Origin: an uncultured Clostridium sp.
Lineage (GTDB): Bacteria; Bacillota; Clostridia; TANB77; CAG-508
DNA length: 41,151 nucleotides
Direction of reading: 5' to 3'
Assembly (NCBI GenBank): GCA_946496575.1
Contig: CAMMHE010000012.1
Location: forward strand, 1-41,151
Position 1 is the first letter of the stretch, and each line of letters begins with the position of its first letter. Under the pieces are notes generated by a model. That model saw only the letters and a list, made by a program, of their open reading frames with translations. It had not been told where the DNA came from and did no database searches. Of the stretch, positions 1-6,994 are shown piece by piece. The translations under genes and the position numbers were made by a program.

Positions 1-15
1 AAATTACAATAAGTA

Positions 16-50
16 GGGCTGATAGTTAGTTGAAATTATCAGCTCTTTAT
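16..50 (+). terminator. Rho-independent terminator of a gene left of the window
   Basis: A 9-bp stem (16-24 with 37-45, one G-T pair) and a 12-nt loop are followed by TTTAT. No gene in the window precedes it, so it presumably ends a gene lying off the left edge. Confidence 0.55.
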
Positions 51-105
51 TATATAATATGAGCTGTAAAAATAGTAACTTATAGGAGGAATTAAAACGA
101 CTATT

Positions 106-570
106 ATGGCAGGTTTAATAATTATATTTGGTATTTTTGTACAGTTCGCATTACCTGGAATATTATTGGCTACTATAATAATATTGTTCATAAGAAAAAA
201 GTTAATTAGTATAGATAAGAAATCAGAAATGTCAATTTATATTTTTATCATATTAATTTGTGCTTTTGCATCTTGTGTATTCTTATTATGGAAGTTCGAA
301 AAACCAAATGAACTCTATATAAAAATGCAAGAATTTAATAATAATCAAAGCCTTGTTGGATTATCCAAAGAAGAAGTTATTGAGCTATTAGGAGAACCAG
401 AATCTGAATATAATACTGAGGAAAACAAAAAAATATATTATTATGATGCAGGAAATATGAGAAAAGAATGGTACTTTGGCAAGTGCTATACTACGGATTA
501 TTATGAAATTAATATATATTTTGATACGGATGAAAAAGTAGAACATACCAGTATAACAATTATTCCTTAA
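106..570 (+). CDS. Small membrane protein with SmpA/BamE-like C-terminal domain
   Basis: A 154-residue protein. Two hydrophobic segments (about residues 3-28 and 42-61), separated by a short basic stretch, anchor it in the membrane. The rest is soluble. Residues about 83-100 (LVGLSKEEVIELLGEPESE) have the L-x-G-x-(S/T)-x-x-E-V-x-x-L-L-G-x-P signature of SmpA/BamE/OmlA-type folds, followed by a YYYDAG strand typical of that fold. In Gram-positives such domains occur in many small lipoprotein-like or membrane proteins of unknown role. AGGAGG lies at 84-89, a rather long 16 nt before the ATG, and no closer start is supported. It could belong to the chromosome or to the neighbouring island. No specific function is assigned. 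Confidence 0.75.
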   Translation: MAGLIIIFGIFVQFALPGILLATIIILFIRKKLISIDKKSEMSIYIFIILICAFASCVFLLWKFEKPNELYIKMQEFNNNQSLVGLSKEEVIELLGEPESEYNTEENKKIYYYDAGNMRKEWYFGKCYTTDYYEINIYFDTDEKVEHTSITIIP

Positions 571-609
571 AAGTAATTACACAAATTACAATTTATTGAG
601 TAAGAACAC

Positions 610-640
610 AACAGGAGAGCAAATATTTTATTCTCCTGTT
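610..640 (+). terminator. Stem-loop after the membrane protein gene
   Basis: A 9-bp perfect inverted repeat (610-618 with 632-640) lies 40 nt after the stop codon. It has no clean T run behind it, so it is a weak terminator or a stabilising hairpin; the next hairpin (688-718) is a better stop. Confidence 0.4.
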
Positions 641-687
641 TGCGTTACAAATTATAGAAAATGATGAAAATTTATAGTAAAAAAAGG

Positions 688-718
688 GTAAGCAAATAAT
701 GCTTACTCAAAATTTTTT
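688..718 (+). terminator. Rho-independent terminator
   Basis: A 7-bp stem (688-694 with 700-706) and a 5-nt loop are followed by tcaaaatttttt. It separates the upstream membrane protein from the polymerase operon. Confidence 0.6.
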
Positions 719-728
719 AATCCATAAA

Positions 729-742
729 CAAACAAATGTTTA
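729..742. promoter_or_regulatory. LexA (SOS) box overlapping the polymerase promoter
   Basis: The site reads CAAACAAATGTTTA and matches the Firmicute LexA consensus CGAACRNRYGTTYC at 12 of 14 positions, including the core AAC-N4-GTT. It overlaps the -35 box at 739-744, the position expected for repression. The gene it precedes is a Y-family polymerase, a classic SOS target. Confidence 0.7.
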
Positions 743-767
743 CAAATAAAAATAAAAGTGTTATAAT
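739..767 (+). promoter_or_regulatory. Sigma-A promoter of the Y-polymerase/yolD operon
   Basis: TTTACA at 739-744, a 17-bp spacer and TATAAT at 762-767. It drives the polymerase and the YolD-like gene and is overlapped by the LexA box. Confidence 0.75.
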
Positions 768-799
768 GACAATAGATATTGGGAAAGGGAGGTATGAAA

Positions 800-2299
800 G
801 TGAATAAATATGATAAAGTGTATATCGCAATAGATCTAAAAAGTTTTTATGCCTCTGTTGAATGTCAAGAAAGAGGACTGAATCCAATTACAACAAATTT
901 AGTTGTAGCTGATAGTAGTAGAACAGAAAAAACAGTCTGTCTTGCTGTAAGTCCATCACTAAAACAATATGGAATACCAGGAAGGGCAAGATTATTTGAG
1001 GTTATACAAAAAGTTAATGAAATAAATGCTCAAAGGAAAATTAATGCACCAGGACATAAATTTACTTGTTCCTCTTATGACGATATTGCACTAAAGAAAA
1101 ACAAAGATTTAGAATTAAGCTATATAATAGCTCCACCACGAATGAGTTATTATATGAAATATAGCACTAGAATTTATAATATTTATTTAAAATGGTTTTC
1201 TGCTGACGATATATATGTATATTCCATTGATGAGGTTTTTATAGATGTAACCCATTATTTGCAAACTTATAAAACAACACCAAGAGAGCTAGTTACTAGA
1301 GTTATTAAAAATGTATATGATGAAACAGGAATAACTGCAACAGCAGGAATAGGAACAAATTTATATCTTTGCAAAGTTGCTATGGATATTGTTGCAAAGC
1401 ATATAACACCAGATAAGAATGGAGTAAGAATTGCTGGACTAGATGAAATGACATATAGAAAGTATTTATGGAGTCATAGACCATTAACAGATTTTTGGAG
1501 AGTTGGAAAGGGTATATCAAATAAATTAGAAAAAAATGGCATATATACTATGGGAGATATAGCTCGTACTTCAGAAAAAAACGAGGAATTGCTATATAAA
1601 TTATTTGGTATAAATGCAGAATTATTGATAGATCACGCATGGGGATATGAACCTTGTACCATTGAAAGTATAAAGTCATACAAGCCAGTAACGAATAGTA
1701 TAAGTTCAGGACAAGTATTACATTGTCCATACAATTATGAAAAGACAAAATTAATAGTAAAAGAGATGACAGAGCTTCTTACATTGGATTTAGTAAAAAA
1801 GAATTTAGTTACAAGTAAAATGGTTTTAACTATAGGATATGATATTGAAAATCTTTTAAATCCTGAAATAAATAAATCATATTTGGGAGAAGTTACATTA
1901 GACCATTATGGAAGGAAAGTTCCCAAGTCTGCACATGGCACTATAAATATAGATCACAAGACATCATCCACGAAAATAATAACTGACTATGTAATGAATC
2001 TTTATGAAAGTATTATTAACAAAAATTTATTAGTTAGAAGAATAAATATTACAGCTGAAGATGTTGTAAATGAAGATGATTATAAAAATAATAAGAAATT
2101 TGAACAAATAAATTTATTCATAGATTATAATGAAGTTGAAAGACAACAAAACAAAGAAAAATCAGAAAAAGAATTACAAAAAGCAGTATTGGATATAAAA
2201 ACAAAGTATGGAAAAAATGCTGTTTTAAAGGGAATGAATCTTATTGAAGGTGGAACTACAATCGAAAGAAATGGGCAAATTGGAGGACATAAAAGTTAA
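800..2299 (+). CDS. Y-family DNA polymerase (UmuC/UvrX type)
   Basis: Translesion DNA polymerase, about 500 residues. The N-terminus has the Y-family palm signature YIAIDLKSFYASVE, with the first catalytic Asp and the steric-gate aromatic next to it. The second catalytic pair is in SIDEVFID (about residue 145). ATAGIGTNLYLCKVA and the following helix-hairpin-helix (about 230-270) match the fingers/thumb region, and a little-finger domain follows. This is the phage/element-borne UvrX/UmuC branch, which normally travels with a YolD gene, as here. GGGAGG at 787-792 is 7 nt from the GTG at 800 but only 1 nt from the ATG at 794, so GTG 800 is preferred; 794 cannot be excluded. The SOS box upstream predicts DNA-damage induction. 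Likely role: mutagenic bypass of lesions, carried as element cargo. Confidence 0.92.
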   Translation: MNKYDKVYIAIDLKSFYASVECQERGLNPITTNLVVADSSRTEKTVCLAVSPSLKQYGIPGRARLFEVIQKVNEINAQRKINAPGHKFTCSSYDDIALKKNKDLELSYIIAPPRMSYYMKYSTRIYNIYLKWFSADDIYVYSIDEVFIDVTHYLQTYKTTPRELVTRVIKNVYDETGITATAGIGTNLYLCKVAMDIVAKHITPDKNGVRIAGLDEMTYRKYLWSHRPLTDFWRVGKGISNKLEKNGIYTMGDIARTSEKNEELLYKLFGINAELLIDHAWGYEPCTIESIKSYKPVTNSISSGQVLHCPYNYEKTKLIVKEMTELLTLDLVKKNLVTSKMVLTIGYDIENLLNPEINKSYLGEVTLDHYGRKVPKSAHGTINIDHKTSSTKIITDYVMNLYESIINKNLLVRRINITAEDVVNEDDYKNNKKFEQINLFIDYNEVERQQNKEKSEKELQKAVLDIKTKYGKNAVLKGMNLIEGGTTIERNGQIGGHKS

Positions 2300-2318
2300 A
2301 AAAGAAGGAGATGGTTAA

Positions 2319-2747
2319 GTGAAATATGATAAACAATATGATGATATAATAAATTTACCTCATCATGTATCAAAAAAACATCCACAAATGTCTTTGTATG
2401 CTCGTTCAGCACAATTTGCACCTTTTGCAGCATTAACAGGATACGAAGATGCAATAAAAGAAACTTCAAGAGAAACCAGTGAAAAAATAGATATTGATGA
2501 TGAATTAAAGTCAATATTAGATAGTAAATTGCAAATAATTATGGAACAGATAAAGAATAAACCAGAAATATCAATTACATATTTTATTCCTGATTTAAAG
2601 AAAGATGGTGGCTCATATATAACTGTTACAGGTATTGTAAAAAAGATTGATTTATATAATCAACATATATATTTAGCTAATAATACAGATATACCAATAA
2701 ATGATATAATCAATATTTCAGGAGAAATATTTAAAATGTATGAATAA
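2319..2747 (+). CDS. YolD-like protein
   Basis: A 142-residue YolD-family protein. The N-terminal half carries the family's typical run: a conserved HxSKKHPQMSLYARSAQFAPFAAL stretch (about residues 16-40) followed by a helical segment. The C-terminal half is a small beta-rich domain (ITYFIPDLKKDGG, then IVKKIDLYNQHIYL). YolD proteins are encoded beside UvrX-type Y-family polymerases in prophages and elements and have been proposed as functional counterparts of UmuD. The gene starts 19 nt after the polymerase stop with AAGGAG (2305-2310) 8 nt before a GTG start, so the two are co-transcribed from the LexA-controlled promoter. Confidence 0.88.
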   Translation: MKYDKQYDDIINLPHHVSKKHPQMSLYARSAQFAPFAALTGYEDAIKETSRETSEKIDIDDELKSILDSKLQIIMEQIKNKPEISITYFIPDLKKDGGSYITVTGIVKKIDLYNQHIYLANNTDIPINDIINISGEIFKMYE

Positions 2748-2765
2748 ATATATTTTGATAAAAAT

Positions 2766-2792
2766 AAAAGGTAAGAAACTTACCTTTTATTT
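2766..2792. terminator. Bidirectional terminator
   Basis: A 10-bp perfect stem (2766-2775 with 2779-2788) has a T run on the right and, on the other strand, a T run on the left. It serves the convergent YolD-like gene and the minus-strand zinc protein gene. Confidence 0.75.
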
Positions 2793-2799
2793 TTATAAT

Positions 2800-3810
2800 T
2801 TAACCGTTTTTCTCAATCCATCTTTTAAAATCGTCTGGAGATAATTTACCATTTTTGTATTGAGCAACTTTTTTCTTTCCAGTTTCCTTAAATTTATCAA
2901 AATCAGTAATATATTTTGCAATATCAGAATTTCTTGATTTCATCATTGCTTTCCTATTATATAATTGATAGTAAGAAGCAAGTATAGGATCATTATTTTT
3001 ATTATTTTCAAAAACAAGTCTTCTTCCAATTTCTCTACAAGTTTTTTTCTTTTCGCTTGGTGCAATATTTTCACAGTAATTGTATGATTTATTAGTAGCA
3101 ATAAAATATCTACTGCAATTTTTGCATGATTTCAAATATACATTCCCTTTTAAAATGCTACAAATAGACTTGTAGATTATAGCAGATAGATTATAAGGAA
3201 GAATTAAATCATATTCTATAACTGTATTCTTCTTTTGTGATAAAAAATCATATATTTCTTTTTCAGATTCTCCAGGATATGAAGAAAATAAATTTACAGA
3301 ATAATAAGAAGCTTTGTTTTCGTTTAATAGTGTCAAATTATATGCAATTCTTCTTAAAACATATAATCTTTCTATTGGCTTGAAGTTCATTGCTTTTTTA
3401 TTTGGGTTTAATAGGCAATAGTCTAATATCATATCAGTTTGTTCTTGCAATTTTTTATATTCTTTTTTGTTTCTTTCTAATAGTTTTTCTAAAAATTCTT
3501 TAAAATTTACTTCAGAACAAGTATTTTTATCAAATATTTTTTGTATCTTTTTAAAATCTAAAAATGTTAAAGAATATTTAATAAACAATTCAAAAAAATC
3601 TTCAAAAATATCAAAGTCGGCATTTAAGAAGTCGGCTAAAAAAGAGCCTAACTTTTGCATTATTATTTTATAGTTTGTATCCATCATAAATTGCATACTT
3701 TTTTTATCGTATTTTATAGGATAATTTATGATTATTTCACTATTATTTTTTTCGTTTAAGGCTAATCCAAGACCAGATATAATGTCCTGAATATAAGCAT
3801 TTTCATCCAT
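2800..3810 (-). CDS. DUF6076-like protein with Cys cluster
   Basis: A 336-residue cytosolic protein. The first 200 residues are helical and carry no motif I can name. About residues 222-260 hold a probable zinc site, LKSCKNCSRYF, then YC and C in the pattern C-x2-C-x14-C-x11-C. A basic C-terminal helical region of about 75 residues follows. This arrangement resembles the DUF6076 proteins of clostridial mobile elements; the function is unknown. The start is the ATG at 3808-3810 because AAAGGAG lies just upstream of it on the minus strand; an upstream ATG at 3849 in the same frame lacks a ribosome site. The gene is divergent from the HTH gene at 4130 and convergent with yolD. Confidence 0.7.
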   Translation of the reverse strand: MDENAYIQDIISGLGLALNEKNNSEIIINYPIKYDKKSMQFMMDTNYKIIMQKLGSFLADFLNADFDIFEDFFELFIKYSLTFLDFKKIQKIFDKNTCSEVNFKEFLEKLLERNKKEYKKLQEQTDMILDYCLLNPNKKAMNFKPIERLYVLRRIAYNLTLLNENKASYYSVNLFSSYPGESEKEIYDFLSQKKNTVIEYDLILPYNLSAIIYKSICSILKGNVYLKSCKNCSRYFIATNKSYNYCENIAPSEKKKTCREIGRRLVFENNKNNDPILASYYQLYNRKAMMKSRNSDIAKYITDFDKFKETGKKKVAQYKNGKLSPDDFKRWIEKNG

Positions 3811-3887
3811 AATGAACTCCTTTTTGTTAAAAACATAAAAGCAAGGCAAAGTTAAAATGTGTTACAAGCGTTTTTAACTAATACTTA

Positions 3888-3916
3888 TTGACTTTAAAAA
3901 GTTTGGAATTTATAAT
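3888..3916 (+). promoter_or_regulatory. Sigma-A promoter of the HTH gene transcript
   Basis: TTGACT at 3888-3893, a 17-bp spacer and TATAAT at 3911-3916. The predicted start near 3923 gives a leader of about 205 nt before the gene at 4130. Confidence 0.7.
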
Positions 3917-3924
3917 GCAGATAA

Positions 3925-4027
3925 TTAGAAACAAAAACAAATTACACAATGTTTCTAACAGACACATAACATATAGTATAACTGAACTTTCCCCTTTTTA
4001 AATTCCGTTTAATTATACTATATGTTA
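3925..4027 (+). other. Structured 5' leader with two hairpins
   Basis: The 3811-4129 stretch has no gene. It holds the promoter at 3888-3916 and, right after the predicted transcript start, an 8-bp hairpin (3925-3932 with 3951-3958) and a 15-bp perfect inverted repeat (3967-3981 with 4013-4027, 31-nt pyrimidine-rich loop). Neither is followed by a T run, so they are not ordinary terminators. They may form a structured leader, a small RNA or a protein-binding cruciform. Confidence 0.5.
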
Positions 4028-4129
4028 ATAAAAAAATCAATATAGGCAAATTCTAGATATGTCTATATAGAACAACTGTGCAAAGAAATATGTAAACACT
4101 TTTTGAACTAAAATCAGAGAAAGGAGCAA

Positions 4130-4549
4130 ATGATGGACAAGATTGCTATAATTAATGAGTTGTATTTTGAAGAAAAGAAAAATTTAACTGAAATAGCACA
4201 AATTATTGAAACATCAGTTAGCTACATTTCAAGGATTTTAAGAAAAGACCAAAGATATAAAGAGGAAAAAGAAAAACGAAAGAAAGATAATTTGATACAA
4301 AGGAGGGAAACTCAAAAAGAGTTAATATACACAAAACGAAAAAATAAAAAAAACACAGATTATATAGATATGAAAACACAACATGAAAACGCAGCAAAAG
4401 AGTTATCAAAACATTCTAGTATAGGAAATCAAGATTTAAGAAAATGGTGTAGTAGTGCTTATAAATATAATGAAAAGAAAAAATGTTATGAGTTTGATAC
4501 AAAGAATCTACTAAAGCCACCTGATTTTCCTATGTATATTAGGATATGA
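4130..4549 (+). CDS. Helix-turn-helix DNA-binding protein
   Basis: A 139-residue protein. Residues 1-42 form an HTH (IAIINELYFEEKKNLTEIAQIIETSVSYISRILRKD) of the sigma-70 region-4/transposase-like type, with a recognition helix around SVSYISRIL. A highly basic helical linker (about 43-80, rich in K/R/E) and a short C-terminal region without a recognised motif follow. It is probably a regulator of element genes. AAGGAG at 4121-4126 supports the ATG at 4130, with the adjacent ATG 4133 equally possible. It is followed 13 nt later by the next gene, so the two form an operon led by the structured leader at 3925-4027. Confidence 0.7.
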   Translation: MMDKIAIINELYFEEKKNLTEIAQIIETSVSYISRILRKDQRYKEEKEKRKKDNLIQRRETQKELIYTKRKNKKNTDYIDMKTQHENAAKELSKHSSIGNQDLRKWCSSAYKYNEKKKCYEFDTKNLLKPPDFPMYIRI

Positions 4550-4562
4550 AGGAGAAAATAAA

Positions 4563-5039
4563 ATGATTACAGAAAAGCAAGGGATAGCTTATGCTACAAT
4601 TACATTAGATCTGCTTTATAAAATGAAAGTTAAAGTAAATCATAAAAATTTTTCAGAGCAAATGAGATTAATTTATGATCTTTATGAGCCTGATGAAGTG
4701 GAAGAATTATATGAAAATATAGAAAGAAATAACGAGATAATAGAAAAAGCTATTTCTGGAAAAGCAAACTGTTATGTTGTCAATTCATATAATTCAAGAG
4801 AAAAACAAATGAAAATAATTAGAAAATTCTGCAAAGATAGAATAGAGCTAGGAAAAATATATATTTCAACACCAGGTGAAAATACAGATGCTTACTATAA
4901 ACTGATTCAAGACATTAGAAATAAAAATATGGATATTTTACTAATGAATGTATTTACAATTCTTGGTATGAGCGAAAGAGAACTAGCGATGATAATTCAT
5001 CTTTGCAGAGAAAATGATATAACATTTGTAGAAATTTAA
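4563..5039 (+). CDS. Degenerate serine-recombinase N-domain-like protein
   Basis: A 158-residue protein. Residues about 70-158 follow the order of strands and helices of a serine recombinase N-terminal domain: CYVVNSYNSREKQ, then GKIYISTPGE, then DIRNKNMDILLMNVFTILGM and a closing REN-DITFVEI. However, the canonical Y-x-R-x-S-x-x-x-Q start and the DRLxR helix are eroded, and no DNA-binding C-terminus is present. It is therefore unlikely to be an active recombinase and may be a regulatory or vestigial relative. The first 65 residues are helical and unassigned. It starts 13 nt after the HTH gene with GAAGGAG upstream. The family link is tentative; the gene itself is well supported by its ribosome site and compact spacing. 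Confidence 0.6.
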   Translation: MITEKQGIAYATITLDLLYKMKVKVNHKNFSEQMRLIYDLYEPDEVEELYENIERNNEIIEKAISGKANCYVVNSYNSREKQMKIIRKFCKDRIELGKIYISTPGENTDAYYKLIQDIRNKNMDILLMNVFTILGMSERELAMIIHLCRENDITFVEI

Positions 5040-5054
5040 AAGAGGTGTAGTAAA

Positions 5055-5165
5055 GTGAGTATATTATTATTTATAGCAGGTATGATGCTAGGTGCTATTG
5101 TTGCATTTGTATTACATTGTATTTTAATTGTTGGAAAACAGGCAGATGAAAACGCTAAAGATTAA
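5055..5165 (+). CDS. DUF3789-type single-pass membrane microprotein
   Basis: A 36-residue ORF starting with GTG (AGAGGTG at 5041-5047, 8 nt upstream). It is one hydrophobic helix (ILLFIAGMMLGAIVAFVLHCILIVG) with a short charged tail KQADENAKD. The size, the G-M-x-x-G-A helix and the G-K-Q-A-D tail match the DUF3789 microproteins common in clostridial conjugative and mobilizable elements. The function is unknown. It sits 15 nt after the preceding gene, in the same operon. Confidence 0.7.
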   Translation: MSILLFIAGMMLGAIVAFVLHCILIVGKQADENAKD

Positions 5166-5221
5166 TTTTTTTAGTTTAAATTTTTTCTCAAATACTAATA
5201 TAAATTAAATAATTAAATTTA

Positions 5222-5250
5222 AAAAAAGTCAGTAAATCTGGCTTTTTTAT
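5222..5250 (+). terminator. Rho-independent terminator
   Basis: An A-rich stem (5222-5232 with 5238-5248, one G-T pair) and a 5-nt loop end in TTTTTT. It closes the operon 4130-5165. Confidence 0.65.
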
Positions 5251-5263
5251 TATGGAGGTTTAA

Positions 5264-5536
5264 ATGAATAAGAGAGAATGTAAAAAATATATAAGGAAAG
5301 CCTTTTCAAATCTAAAAGCTCAACAAAAAAAAATCTCTATTGAAAATTTATCTATGGAAATGGATAAAGTAATTGAGCAAGAGAAGCAAGTATATATAGC
5401 ATACGCAAAAATTGGATTATATTTAATTAAAAATAGTGCAAATGAAATTACAGCAAATGAAATTATAAAAGAAATTGATGTTATTCCACAAGTATATAGT
5501 TTAGATGATTTATTAAAAAAAGCAAATACTATCTAA
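5264..5536 (+). CDS. Small helical hypothetical protein
   Basis: A 90-residue protein, almost entirely predicted helical, with no recognised domain. A basic N-terminus (NKRECKKYIRKAF) is followed by charged helices. TGGAGG at 5252-5257 supports the ATG. It lies immediately upstream of the excisionase-like gene and the two integrases, which suggests a part in control of the element or its recombination, but nothing in the sequence proves this. Confidence 0.65.
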   Translation: MNKRECKKYIRKAFSNLKAQQKKISIENLSMEMDKVIEQEKQVYIAYAKIGLYLIKNSANEITANEIIKEIDVIPQVYSLDDLLKKANTI

Positions 5537-5593
5537 ATTTTTTTCTCAAATAGAAAAAAATTTAATATGAAAATATAATAACGGAGGTATCCA

Positions 5594-5797
5594 ATGGAAG
5601 ATATAATTTTTAAAGAAAGGAAGTTTTATAATGTAAAAGATATACAAAATATTTTAGGAATTGGTCGAAGTAGAGCTTATGAATATTTAAAAGAAGTACA
5701 AAAGACTGGTGAACCGTTTAAAGTAATAAAAATAGGTACTATATATAAAATTCCAATTCAATCTTTTAATAACTGGATACAAAGTATGTCTGAATAG
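5594..5797 (+). CDS. Excisionase-like HTH protein
   Basis: A 67-residue winged-helix protein of the excisionase/MerR-like HTH_17 type: FYNVKDIQNILGIGRSRAYEYLKE (about residues 11-34) is the HTH and IKIGTIYKIPIQSFNNWI (about 46-63) is the wing and the terminal helix. Such proteins bend DNA at att sites and direct tyrosine integrases towards excision. It has ACGGAGG just upstream and is followed 18 nt later by an integrase gene, the usual xis-int order. Confidence 0.8.
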   Translation: MEDIIFKERKFYNVKDIQNILGIGRSRAYEYLKEVQKTGEPFKVIKIGTIYKIPIQSFNNWIQSMSE

Positions 5798-5815
5798 GGA
5801 GGGAGTAAATCAAAA

Positions 5816-6988
5816 ATGAAAAAAAAGAAAGTAGCTTTCTTTGAAAGAAACTCTTGGTATCATAGGACAAAAACATTGCTTCCAGATCATTCTATTAAAT
5901 ATGGAAAAAAGGGAGGCTTTAAGAGTGAGAAAGAAGCTGAAGAAAGCTATTTCAAAATGGCAGAAGAATTTGAAAGAAGTGTTTCTAAAACTATTATAGA
6001 GAACAAAAATAAAGTAACTCTAAAAAGATATTTAATATATTGGTTTGAAAATATTTATTCAATTAGAATAGAAAATACAACTCAAATGTTGGGAGCTTAT
6101 GTACTATATGATCTTATATTTCCTAATATTGAAGAAGATATTTTATTAAAATACATAAATATAGATTATTTAGACATTTTAATAAAAAAAACATCTAAAA
6201 TATGTGAATCAGCCCCAAACAAATCAAGAGAATTGTTAAATATTGCTTTTAAAGATGCTATTGAGGATGGATTTATTAATATAAATCCTGTAGAAGGAAC
6301 TAAAGCATATAAAAGGAAAAAAGCAAAGGTTGTAGTTTTCAATAAAAAAGAGTTAAAGAAATTTTTAAGATTAGTTTCTGAAGGGAACTGGTATTTAGAA
6401 ATTTTACTAGGTATATTTTGTGGATTGAGAAAAGGTGAAATTTTAGCATTAAAATTTTCTGATTTCAATATAGAGAAACAGACTTTAAAAATTAGTAGAC
6501 AATTAACAACCTGTAGTAGATTAAGTGATGAAATGGATAAAATAGGTTTTAAAGTTGAAGAATATTCATTAGGTACAAAAAGACCTAAAACAAATAATAG
6601 TTATAGAATTATAAAAGTTCCAAAAATTATTATTAATGAACTAGAGATAAGAAAAGAGTATATAGAAAATTTAAAAAGAATAAACTCTAAATTTATTGAT
6701 AATGATTTAGTTAGCTGTAAAGAAAATGGTGGCTTTCACGCTTTTTCAGCATTAAATAACTATATTACAAAGATATGTAACAAAAATAATTTACCTTGCA
6801 TCACAGTTCACTCTTTAAGACATATGTTTGCAACAATATTATTAGAAAGAGGTGTTGTACTTCAAAAAATTTCTGGTTTGTTAGGTCATGCTTCTATCCA
6901 AACTACATTTGAGTTATACTGCGACATAATGGATGAAAGTGAAAAGATTAATAAATTTATGAATAAGAACTTTAAGAAAAAGGAATGA
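5816..6988 (+). CDS. Tyrosine recombinase/integrase A
   Basis: A 390-residue phage-type integrase: an N-terminal arm-binding domain, a SAM-like core-binding domain (about 60-165) and a catalytic domain (about 170-385). Catalytic residues are visible: the box I Arg in GIFCGLRKGEI, HSLR of the H-x-x-R motif in HSLRHMFATILLE, His in GLLGHASIQTT, and the nucleophile Tyr in TFELYCDI. AGGGAGGGAG precedes the ATG. It would integrate or excise the island at 600-8400, probably with the Xis-like protein upstream. It is followed after only 6 nt by a second, different integrase, an uncommon tandem. Confidence 0.9.
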   Translation: MKKKKVAFFERNSWYHRTKTLLPDHSIKYGKKGGFKSEKEAEESYFKMAEEFERSVSKTIIENKNKVTLKRYLIYWFENIYSIRIENTTQMLGAYVLYDLIFPNIEEDILLKYINIDYLDILIKKTSKICESAPNKSRELLNIAFKDAIEDGFININPVEGTKAYKRKKAKVVVFNKKELKKFLRLVSEGNWYLEILLGIFCGLRKGEILALKFSDFNIEKQTLKISRQLTTCSRLSDEMDKIGFKVEEYSLGTKRPKTNNSYRIIKVPKIIINELEIRKEYIENLKRINSKFIDNDLVSCKENGGFHAFSALNNYITKICNKNNLPCITVHSLRHMFATILLERGVVLQKISGLLGHASIQTTFELYCDIMDESEKINKFMNKNFKKKE

Positions 6989-6994
6989 TATTAA

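Noticed and set aside
1-600. Left att site of the first island
   Set aside because: I compared this stretch by eye with 8340-8500 and saw no shared direct repeat; the boundary may lie outside the window.
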